A stretch of 5,149 nucleotides of DNA from DHVE2 group archaeon. GTDB lineage: Archaea; Thermoplasmatota; Thermoplasmata; Thermoplasmatales; Aciduliprofundaceae. Position numbers and translations under genes: made by a program. Each line of letters starts with the position of its first letter. Position 1 is the first letter of the stretch. The notes beneath the pieces were generated by a model, which saw only the letters and a program-made list of their open reading frames with translations, ran no database searches and was not told where the DNA came from. The stretch spans positions 1 to 5,149 of the forward strand of contig WALH01000011.1 of assembly GCA_015522935.1 (NCBI GenBank), read 5' to 3'. This document shows, in pieces, positions 1-5,149 of this stretch.

Positions 1-7
1 ATCTGCT

Positions 8-16
8 ACCACCTCC
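8..16 (-). promoter_or_regulatory. Shine-Dalgarno site of a gene starting off the left edge
   Basis: GGAGGTGGT on the minus strand, followed by a 5-nt spacer and then AT as the last two bases of the window. If the next base off the edge is G on this strand, an ATG would start there, with the same SD-to-ATG spacing as the RPA gene. The alternative is a start at the ATG at 24-22 (MHAEVVAD, open to the edge), in which case this would be coding sequence. Confidence 0.5.
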
Positions 17-35
17 GCGTGCATATACTTAATCA

Positions 36-43
36 ATATATTT
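36..43 (-). promoter_or_regulatory. Possible TATA box for the off-edge minus-strand gene
   Basis: AAATATAT on the minus strand, centred about 37 nt before the presumed start at position 2, matching the TATA-to-ATG distance of the RPA gene. A second AT-rich candidate (TTTTAAATA, 57-49) lies about 28 nt before the alternative ATG at 24. The whole region is AT-rich, so the choice is uncertain. Confidence 0.35.
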
Positions 44-65
44 TATTCTATTTAAAATTTTTGCT

Positions 66-84
66 AAAAATCTTCAGATGAAGA
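66..84 (-). terminator. Weak hairpin plus T-run after the glycosyltransferase gene
   Basis: On the minus strand, TCTTC and GAAGA pair around a 4-nt ATCT loop (84-71), followed directly by TTTTT (70-66), about 24 nt past the stop codon at 108. The stem is short and AT-rich. Archaeal termination relies mostly on U-runs, so the T-run may matter more than the hairpin. The rest of 1-107 shows no complete gene. Confidence 0.35.
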
Positions 85-107
85 GAATAAAATTAATTTT
101 TTTCATA

Positions 108-2117
108 TTATTTGTTCTTTACATATCTCTTTTCAAACCATGCCCGTATTGTCGCCCAATATATCCACAAGTACGCAATTACAGCCATTATGAAGAGGTA
201 TAATGGTGGATTCCTCCAGAACATGCCGCTGGGGTCTCTTCTGTGTAATTGCCAGTTTATAGCGAAGAAAGAGCCTATAAAGCCCATTATGGCGAAGAGA
301 ATGAAAAATAGGATTTTTTCATAATCTCTATCCTTTATGTAATCAACTGCAAATCCGGATAGGATGGCAGTGGGAGGGAGAATTGGAAGAAAGTACCGCA
401 TATCCTCATAGGGCACATGCCCCACCCATGTGAGCTGCATGTAAATTATGAGCGTGAAAATTCCCCAGAAAAACATCAGCCATGTGCGATTTCCACACCA
501 ATCGATGAAAAATCCAAGGGGAGAGATGAAAAGAGTGGGAAGAAGAATGAAGAGCTGGGGGAGAATGCGATTGAATACATTGGATAGAGAATCCAAGGAT
601 GGATGAAAGTACTTTTCAAACATGTTTGTTTTGGGAGTTTCTACGGTAGCATTCCCATTGGAAAATTCAATCCTATGACTCATCTGATACCCGCTGTTCA
701 ACGGTCCTCCAAACAGGGTGGTATTGTAGGATGCGAGAATTAAGCCCATCAAAACAAGCCCGATTAGAAAAATTGAAAATATGAGAACTTCTTTTTTTAT
801 CGTCGTTTTCCTTCTTTTAATCAACTCAACTGCGATGTATATGATAGGGGCGAGGAGAACCATGGCTGTGGAATATCTTATGATGACTGCAAAGCCGAGG
901 GATAAACCTGCGGAAAATGCGAGAAGGGGATTGATTATATCCTCATATTTTCTTTTCTGCAATGATTCCACAAGAAGCATTATGCCCATGGTCGAAAAGG
1001 CCATCGTGGCGTAATCCGCCATTCCCCTGGAGAAGAGCATCATTAAACCGAGGGCAGAGAGCATGAAGAAAATAGAAGAATAGAATGCAACATTTTTTCC
1101 ATACAATCTCCTTGCTAAAATGTAGGTGGATATGGAGCCGATGAAGAATGTGAATATCATGATATAATTTATCAATCCTGAAATCCAGAATGGAATGATG
1201 AGATAAGAGTATCCCGGTGCCCATCTGTTGGCAAGTGCATACTCTCCGTTCACATATACAACAACCGAGCCCACCGGAGGTGCTATGTGGTAAGTCCTTT
1301 TTATCGTCACTATATCGTAAACTCTGTTTTCCTGCACGTGGAGATAGAAGTTTCCATTCTTATCCGTGTAGCCAATTGGCGTTGAATTTCTTCCCAGATG
1401 TACTTCCACCCCTGAAAGATTACCGTTTATGTAATGGTCAACATGAATTCTCACGATATTCTTGGAGAAATTTTCGAGGGTGGCGTAGGATATTGTAGGA
1501 TAATCTAAATTTTGAAAGTTCGTGGAGAAGTCAAAGTTGAGAATTCTGTTATCAATGTGAGCCACAGCCCTGTAAAATCCCGGCTGCAGGCCAAATTTAA
1601 TTTTTCCGCTTTCATTTGTGATTCCATGAATTGAGTATTCAGTTTTCTTATCTATTATATCCACGGGAATTCTGGAGATGCCGATGTTTAACCCATTATA
1701 GACCTCAACAGTCACATTTCTGAATCTTGATTCCCAGACCTCTTCCATATGTGAAATTGTAACTTTTATGAAGTATGAGTTCCGGGGGGCGTTTCCGATT
1801 ACGATGTTGAAATGCTGAATTTTATCAGGGCATATATCTTCAAGGGGAATATACGTTTTTCCGGTTGTGTAGTAAACCCATGCCCATTGGAAATAGGCGT
1901 TCTCGTCGGGAATCGTTCCACCGCTCCACATATTTACCTGCGATGGAGGTTTTTGAGGTTGTTGGGGATTAGGCCCTCCAGGGACATTTGGATTCGATGC
2001 ACCCTCTCCCCATGGATACGGAAAGGAAAGAATATAAATAGAGGAAAAGATGAAAATGAGAATTAAAATGATTGCCTGTTTTGATCTCATCTCCCTCTTG
2101 AGAAATTCAAGGAGCAT
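108..2117 (-). CDS. GT-C (GT39/PMT-like) membrane glycosyltransferase with beta-sandwich insert in first outer loop
   Basis: Predicted integral-membrane glycosyltransferase, 669 aa, probably moving a sugar from a lipid-phosphate donor to an acceptor on the outer face of the membrane; donor and acceptor cannot be told from sequence. Seen: basic N-terminus, TM1 about residues 15-32, proline-rich stretch 43-60, then PDENAYFQWAW (70-80), which fits the acidic DE/DD catalytic motif of GT-C loop 1. Residues about 100-295 are non-membrane, with two similar beta-rich units (about 135-190 and 222-272) having turns NESGKIKF and DKNGNFYL, as in carboxypeptidase-regulatory-like domains. The GT39 pattern resumes at RWAPGYSYLIIPFW (298-311). 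I count about 12 helices, with basic loops at 336-341, 387-390 and 434-442 on the predicted inside, and DMRYFLPILPP (572-582) typical of GT39. NxS/T sequons at N134, N168, N216, N233, N244, N465 and N489 fall outside. The ATG at 2117 is supported by a TATA box 25 nt upstream; no SD. No WWDYG motif, so not the AglB oligosaccharyltransferase. Confidence 0.8.
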   Translation of the reverse strand: MLLEFLKREMRSKQAIILILIFIFSSIYILSFPYPWGEGASNPNVPGGPNPQQPQKPPSQVNMWSGGTIPDENAYFQWAWVYYTTGKTYIPLEDICPDKIQHFNIVIGNAPRNSYFIKVTISHMEEVWESRFRNVTVEVYNGLNIGISRIPVDIIDKKTEYSIHGITNESGKIKFGLQPGFYRAVAHIDNRILNFDFSTNFQNLDYPTISYATLENFSKNIVRIHVDHYINGNLSGVEVHLGRNSTPIGYTDKNGNFYLHVQENRVYDIVTIKRTYHIAPPVGSVVVYVNGEYALANRWAPGYSYLIIPFWISGLINYIMIFTFFIGSISTYILARRLYGKNVAFYSSIFFMLSALGLMMLFSRGMADYATMAFSTMGIMLLVESLQKRKYEDIINPLLAFSAGLSLGFAVIIRYSTAMVLLAPIIYIAVELIKRRKTTIKKEVLIFSIFLIGLVLMGLILASYNTTLFGGPLNSGYQMSHRIEFSNGNATVETPKTNMFEKYFHPSLDSLSNVFNRILPQLFILLPTLFISPLGFFIDWCGNRTWLMFFWGIFTLIIYMQLTWVGHVPYEDMRYFLPILPPTAILSGFAVDYIKDRDYEKILFFILFAIMGFIGSFFAINWQLHRRDPSGMFWRNPPLYLFIMAVIAYLWIYWATIRAWFEKRYVKNK

Positions 2118-2138
2118 GGAAGGATATCCCCACGAGAA

Positions 2139-2146
2139 TATTTAAA
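2139..2146 (-). promoter_or_regulatory. TATA box of the glycosyltransferase gene
   Basis: TTTAAATA on the minus strand, preceded by an A-rich BRE-like stretch (CAGAAAA). Its centre is about 25 nt before the ATG at 2117. In archaea TBP boxes sit about 25 bp before transcription start, so the mRNA is predicted to begin at or next to the start codon. Confidence 0.6.
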
Positions 2147-2172
2147 TTTTCTGAAAAGGTGGGTGAAAATCC

Positions 2173-2180
2173 TTTTATAC
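2173..2180 (+). promoter_or_regulatory. TATA box of thrS
   Basis: TTTTATAC with a purine-rich BRE-like GAAAAT just upstream, centred about 24 nt before the ATG at 2201. This predicts a leaderless thrS mRNA and argues against the GTG at 2159, which lies upstream of this box. The 14-mer starting here (2173-2186) recurs exactly in front of the RPA gene. No room exists for a T-box or other leader RNA. Confidence 0.65.
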
Positions 2181-2200
2181 TTTGTGAAAAATTCCCGTTC

Positions 2201-4039
2201 ATGCGAATTCTTTTCATACATGCGGATTACATAGAGTTCGAAGCAAAGGAAAAAGCGATAAAGAATGCGGAGAAAATAGAAAAAAAGAAGGAAAGGTACG
2301 AAGAATGCTTGGTGTCGTTTATCTCGGTGGAGGAAGGGGATGAAAATCTTGTGGAAAAGGCGGCAAAGGAAATCGAAGATATTGCCTTGAAATTGAGTGT
2401 TGATAAGATAATTCTCTATCCGTACGCGCATCTGAGTAGCAAACTTGCACCTCCTGAAATCGGTGTGAATGTTCTGAGAGAGCTGGAAAAAATCTTAGGG
2501 GAGAAATACGAAGTGCACCGTGCACCCTTTGGGTGGTACAAGAGTTTTGTAATCTCATGTAAGGGGCATCCTTTAAGTGAGCTCAGCAAGGAGATTCGAG
2601 GCGAGGAGAAGGCGGAGGAAAGCGAAGCTCTTAAAGCAGAGAAGAGAACAACCTACTGGTACATAATGACCACCGATGGTGAGATGCATGATGTAAATAA
2701 ATTCAACTATGATAACTATCCCAGCCTCAAAAAATTTGTGGATTACGAGATATCAGGTACGAGAGCTGTGACTAAAATTCCGCCACACGTTGAACTCATG
2801 CAAAGATTGGAAATTGCAGATTATGAGCCGGGAAGCGACTCAGGAAATATGAGGTACTATCCCAAGGGAAAATTGATTAAGGAGCTTATTGAAGATTATG
2901 TGGAGAAGAGGGTTCTTGATTACGGTGCAATGGAAGTTGAAACACCGATCATGTACGACCTCAATCATCCATCGATGAAATCCTATCTAAATCGCTTTCC
3001 AGCAAGGCAGTACATTGTTCTCAGTGGCAAGGATAAGTTCTTTCTGAGATTTGCAGCCTGCTTTGGACAGTTCCTTATAATGCATGATTCCACCTTCTCA
3101 TACAAACAGTTACCCGTAAGAATTTATGAACTGGCCAAATATGCCTTCCGAAGAGAGCAGAAGGGTGAATTAGCGGGATTGAGAAGACTGCGTGCATTCA
3201 CAATGCCTGATATGCATACCCTTGCAAAAAATATGGAGGAGGCGAAGGAAGAGTTCAGAAAACAGTACGAAATGGCTATTTCCGTGCTTAAAGACTTTGG
3301 ATTGAACTTAGGAGATTACGAAGTGGCAATAAGATTCACCCGAGATTTCTACGAGGAGAACAAGGATTTTGTAGTAAATCTGGTTAAGCTGGTCAATCGT
3401 CCTGTCCTAATTCAGATATGGGATGAGAGATTTTTCTACTTCGTTTTGAAATTTGAATTCAACTTCGTTGATGCGATGAATAAAGCGGCGGCATTAAGCA
3501 CAGTGCAGATTGATGTTGAGAATGCTGAGAGATATGAGATAAAATATTACGATGAACGAGGAGAGGAGAAATATCCTTACATTCTTCACTGCTCACCCAG
3601 TGGTGCAGTTGAGAGAATAATCTACGCCATGCTTGAGAAGGCGTCCATGGATTCACAGAAGGGGATTAAGCCATCCTTCCCACTCTGGTTAAGCCCGACA
3701 CAGGTTCGTGTTATACCCGTTAAGGATGAATTTATGGATTATGCAAGTAAAATAATGAAAATATTTGAAGCAAGAGGAATAAGGGTTGATTTGGACGACA
3801 GGGATATGACAGTATCAAGAAAGATAAGGGAGGCGGAGAAGGAATGGATACCGTACATAGTTGTTGTGGGTGAAAGAGAGGTGAAAGAAGAAACAATAAC
3901 CGTTAGAAGAAGGAATGGGAATATAGAGATAGGGAGCCCAGAGAAGTTGATAAGTGAGATAGATGAGAAGATAAAGGACATGCCAAGAAGACCATTACCA
4001 CTTCCAAAGATGCTGAGCATGAGACCCAAATTCAGATGA
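2201..4039 (+). CDS. thrS: Threonyl-tRNA synthetase, archaeal type with N-terminal editing domain
   Basis: Class II synthetase charging tRNA-Thr in the cytoplasm, 612 aa, near the usual archaeal length. Domain order: archaeal DTD-like editing domain (1 to about 140; MRILFIHADYIEFEAKEKA start, YPYAHLSS with H77, CKGHPLSEL with K121), which in this family removes Ser mischarged on tRNA-Thr; linker; catalytic core (about 215-490); HGTP-type anticodon-binding domain (about 500-612). Visible catalytic features: motif 1 ending at P249, motif 2 around FRRE (316-319) and RAFTMPDMH (331-339), motif 3 with R472. The three zinc ligands expected from the bacterial enzyme (C334, H385, H511 in E. coli) align with C287, H339 and H463, so the core looks complete. 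Start: an in-frame GTG lies at 2159, but the ATG at 2201 begins exactly at the family N-terminus and sits 24 nt after a TATA box; the transcript is probably leaderless. Editing and catalysis are in one chain, unlike archaea with split ThrRS pairs. The 3' end overlaps the convergent DUF429 gene by 8 bp. Confidence 0.97.
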   Translation: MRILFIHADYIEFEAKEKAIKNAEKIEKKKERYEECLVSFISVEEGDENLVEKAAKEIEDIALKLSVDKIILYPYAHLSSKLAPPEIGVNVLRELEKILGEKYEVHRAPFGWYKSFVISCKGHPLSELSKEIRGEEKAEESEALKAEKRTTYWYIMTTDGEMHDVNKFNYDNYPSLKKFVDYEISGTRAVTKIPPHVELMQRLEIADYEPGSDSGNMRYYPKGKLIKELIEDYVEKRVLDYGAMEVETPIMYDLNHPSMKSYLNRFPARQYIVLSGKDKFFLRFAACFGQFLIMHDSTFSYKQLPVRIYELAKYAFRREQKGELAGLRRLRAFTMPDMHTLAKNMEEAKEEFRKQYEMAISVLKDFGLNLGDYEVAIRFTRDFYEENKDFVVNLVKLVNRPVLIQIWDERFFYFVLKFEFNFVDAMNKAAALSTVQIDVENAERYEIKYYDERGEEKYPYILHCSPSGAVERIIYAMLEKASMDSQKGIKPSFPLWLSPTQVRVIPVKDEFMDYASKIMKIFEARGIRVDLDDRDMTVSRKIREAEKEWIPYIVVVGEREVKEETITVRRRNGNIEIGSPEKLISEIDEKIKDMPRRPLPLPKMLSMRPKFR

Positions 4040-4541
4040 TTTCTCTCGGAATCACCACGCCATCGATCATTTCCGTTTCTCCTTTCCAGTACAAATATGC
4101 AGTGTAAGCCGCTATTATTGCATCCACCTCATGCTCGTTCTTCACATTAGGCAAGGAAAAAGAGGAGAAAAATGAAAGCATTTCTATTTTGTTTTTTCTG
4201 TAAAATCCTAAAATTTTTGCAGTTGCTGTTGGGAACACCTCAATTATTTTTATCCTCTGCAATTGAGACACGATTCTCAATGCCCTTTTGGCAAGGGCCA
4301 TCATTGCAGGTATTTTCAAACTCAGCGCTCCATATTTTCTGAGATACTTGTCTGCGTAGCGATTTACATCTGTGGTAAGAGGTGCATCTATAGCGATTAT
4401 ATCCGGCTTTTCTTTCATGATTTTCTCTATTATTTCCCCATCTGTGTGGAGAGACCATACCCTTATGCTTTGCTTCTTAATAATAGCCATACCTGTTATA
4501 TTTTTCTCCTTGGCAGCTAAATCAACTCCACAGAATTTCAT
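4032..4541 (-). CDS. DUF429 family protein (COG2410-like, predicted RNase H-fold nuclease)
   Basis: Small soluble protein, 169 aa, of the DUF429 group, which is predicted to have an RNase H-like fold and possible nuclease activity; no substrate is established that I know of. Seen: N-terminal GVDLAAKEKNITGMAI (5-20), the first strand-turn with D7; DIIAIDAPL (47-55) with D52; IIEVFPTATAKILGF (99-113) with E101; and NEHEVDAIIAAYTAYLY (135-151) with H137 and D140. D7, D52, E101 and D140 are spaced as an acidic RNase H-type metal site would be, so the protein looks intact. The length is on the short side for the family. The ATG at 4541 lies 24 nt from a TATA element on the minus strand, with no SD, suggesting a leaderless mRNA. 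It is convergent with thrS (8-bp overlap) and divergent from the RPA gene across 61 bp. A DNA-maintenance role beside RPA is only guilt by association. Confidence 0.85.
   Translation of the reverse strand: MKFCGVDLAAKEKNITGMAIIKKQSIRVWSLHTDGEIIEKIMKEKPDIIAIDAPLTTDVNRYADKYLRKYGALSLKIPAMMALAKRALRIVSQLQRIKIIEVFPTATAKILGFYRKNKIEMLSFFSSFSLPNVKNEHEVDAIIAAYTAYLYWKGETEMIDGVVIPREII
4181..4199 (+). terminator. T-rich tract, possible transcription stop for thrS
   Basis: Plus-strand T-rich run (TTTCTATTTTG then TTTTTT at 4192-4197) lies about 140 nt past the thrS stop, inside and antisense to the DUF429 gene. Archaeal RNA polymerase terminates at U-rich tracts, and no better one lies nearer. If used, the thrS mRNA would carry a 3' end complementary to the DUF429 mRNA. 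Positional evidence only. Confidence 0.25.
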
Positions 4542-4560
4542 AATGAAGAATCGCTAAAAG

Positions 4561-4568
4561 ATTTTATA
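4561..4568 (-). promoter_or_regulatory. TATA box of the DUF429 gene
   Basis: TATAAAAT on the minus strand with CAAAG upstream as a plausible BRE. Its centre is about 24 nt before the ATG at 4541, the same spacing as thrS, so a leaderless transcript is expected. It overlaps almost completely with the plus-strand TATA element of the RPA gene. Confidence 0.55.
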
Positions 4569-4569
4569 C
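4562..4569 (+). promoter_or_regulatory. TATA box of the RPA gene
   Basis: TTTTATAC, within the 14-mer (4562-4575) identical to the thrS promoter at 2173-2186, with AAAG upstream as a possible BRE. Its centre is about 37 nt before the ATG at 4603. A start site about 25 nt downstream would fall near 4590, giving a very short leader that begins at the SD. Confidence 0.6.
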
Positions 4570-4589
4570 TTTGTGGGAATTGAGATACA

Positions 4590-4597
4590 GAGGTGAT
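4590..4597 (+). promoter_or_regulatory. Shine-Dalgarno site of the RPA gene
   Basis: GAGGTGAT, an eight-base match to the conserved 16S rRNA 3' tail, 5 nt before the ATG at 4603. It is the only complete gene start in the window with a clear SD and it fixes the RPA start codon. Confidence 0.8.
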
Positions 4598-4602
4598 ACT
4601 CA

Positions 4603-5149
4603 ATGGACGAATTTGAAAGGGCTGTGGAAGATATATTCACTGCTCTAAACGGAAAAATGGAGAGAGACTGGATAAGAAAAGAACTAAGAAGATGGATCGC
4701 CGTATACGGATTACCACTTATGGAGGCAAAGAGGGGCGTAATATCAAAATACGGGGGCGATACATCCTCTGTGTCGGGTGTTTTTAGGAAGATCAATGAA
4801 CTCAAGCCGGGGGAGGGGAGGGTGGATTTGAGAGCGAAGGTTATAAGTATCAACTCCAAGGAGAGAAATGTGGATGGAATGAGAAAAATAATGTACTATG
4901 GCATATTGGGTGATGAAACGGGAACCATACCATTCACCGCTTGGGTTCTTGATGTTGAACTCCGCAAAGGGGATTGTATCGAGATAAAAAACGCCTACAC
5001 ACGGGAGTGGCAGGGTCACGTTAAGTTGGTTATTGGAAATAACACAAAGGTATCTCTTTTACCTCCCAATTCGGTCGAGGTAAAAATGGAATCTAAACCT
5101 GCAAAAATAGTGGAGCTTCATCCAAAGATGGGGCTTGTAGAAGTTGTGG
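4603..5149 (+). CDS. Archaeal replication protein A (RPA, OB-fold ssDNA-binding protein), 3' truncated by window edge
   Basis: The 5' portion of an archaeal RPA (COG1599-like), which coats single-stranded DNA in replication, recombination and repair. The frame is open from ATG 4603 to the last base (182 codons plus one base). Residues 1 to about 55 are helical and charged (MDEFERAVEDIFTALNG, then RKELRRW), matching the short helical N-terminus common in euryarchaeal RPAs. An OB fold spans about 67-153: RVDLRAKVISIN strand, the diagnostic GDETGTIPFTAW (103-114), then KGDCIEIKNAYTREWQGHVK (122-141) and a LVIGN strand. KPAKIVELHPKMGLVEVV (165-182) looks like the beginning of a second OB fold, so the full protein should have two or more. 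Whether a C-terminal zinc finger exists, and whether an RPA-associated gene follows, lies outside the window. An SD 5 nt before the ATG decides the start. Divergent from the DUF429 gene. Confidence 0.9.
   Translation, partial: MDEFERAVEDIFTALNGKMERDWIRKELRRWIAVYGLPLMEAKRGVISKYGGDTSSVSGVFRKINELKPGEGRVDLRAKVISINSKERNVDGMRKIMYYGILGDETGTIPFTAWVLDVELRKGDCIEIKNAYTREWQGHVKLVIGNNTKVSLLPPNSVEVKMESKPAKIVELHPKMGLVEVV

Noticed and set aside
1..81. Plus-strand open frame from the left edge ending in TGA at 79-81
   Set aside because: The AT-rich translation (27 codons, Leu/Ile/Phe-rich) has no recognisable C-terminus and runs through the promoter-like region; a gene tail cannot be excluded but is not supported.
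943..1224. 93-residue minus-strand frame within the glycosyltransferase gene
   Set aside because: Out of frame with a well-supported membrane protein; its His- and Leu-rich translation is a shadow of hydrophobic codons and resembles nothing known. Other short frames over thrS and the glycosyltransferase were dismissed likewise.
108..2117. AglB/STT3 oligosaccharyltransferase identity for the membrane protein
   Set aside because: No WWDYG motif and no large C-terminal soluble domain; the soluble part is in loop 1 and the DMRYFLPILPP block fits GT39-like enzymes better.
2159..2200. Upstream in-frame GTG start that would add 14 residues to ThrRS
   Set aside because: It lies before the TATA box at 2173-2180, has no SD, and the added residues do not resemble the family N-terminus, which begins exactly at ATG 2201.
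2118..2200. T-box or other regulatory leader RNA for thrS
   Set aside because: The predicted transcript starts at the ATG, leaving no leader, and T-boxes are a bacterial device.
4554..5019. Two minus-strand frames (101 and 91 aa) antisense to the RPA gene
   Set aside because: The plus-strand frame has a clear OB-fold signature, promoter and SD, so these are antisense shadows.
1..5149. CRISPR array, tRNA, rRNA, insertion sequence or defence island
   Set aside because: No spaced direct repeats, cloverleaf-like sequence, transposase or terminal inverted repeats were seen; intergenic space is only 83 and 61 bp plus the left 107 bp.

Overview
The window looks like a thermophilic, AT-rich euryarchaeon, most likely of the Thermoplasmata/DHVE2 type (an Aciduliprofundum-like genome is my guess). 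The reasons are an archaeal-type threonyl-tRNA synthetase with the DTD-like N-terminal editing domain, an archaeal RPA-type single-strand DNA-binding protein, TATA/BRE-like promoters, predicted leaderless starts, and heavy use of AGA/AGG and ATA codons. The genus assignment is inference from gene style, not from a search.

Layout, left to right. Positions 1-107 hold no complete gene. They contain a weak hairpin/T-run behind the first gene and, on the minus strand, a TATA-like element and a strong Shine-Dalgarno sequence that point to a gene starting just off the left edge. Positions 108-2117 (minus) encode a 669-residue polytopic membrane protein of the GT-C/GT39 glycosyltransferase type. A roughly 200-residue extracytoplasmic beta-sandwich region sits inside its first outer loop. 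An 83-bp divergent intergenic region follows, with one TATA box for each direction. Positions 2201-4039 (plus) encode threonyl-tRNA synthetase (612 aa, thrS). Its end overlaps by 8 bp with a convergent 169-residue DUF429/COG2410 RNase H-fold protein (4032-4541, minus). A 61-bp divergent promoter follows, then the 5' part of an archaeal RPA gene (4603 onward, plus) that is cut by the right edge after 182 codons.

The genes do not form one pathway. ThrRS is translation housekeeping, RPA is replication and repair, the DUF429 protein is a predicted nuclease-fold protein divergently paired with RPA, and the membrane protein most likely works in cell-surface glycosylation. No mobile element, CRISPR array, tRNA or rRNA is visible, and I see no defence system. 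The most distinctive points are the composite architecture of the glycosyltransferase and a regular two-class promoter geometry. Three genes have TATA about 24-26 nt before ATG and should be leaderless. RPA and the off-edge gene have TATA about 37 nt before the start plus an SD 5 nt before it. The TATA of RPA and that of the DUF429 gene are the same short DNA element read in opposite directions.
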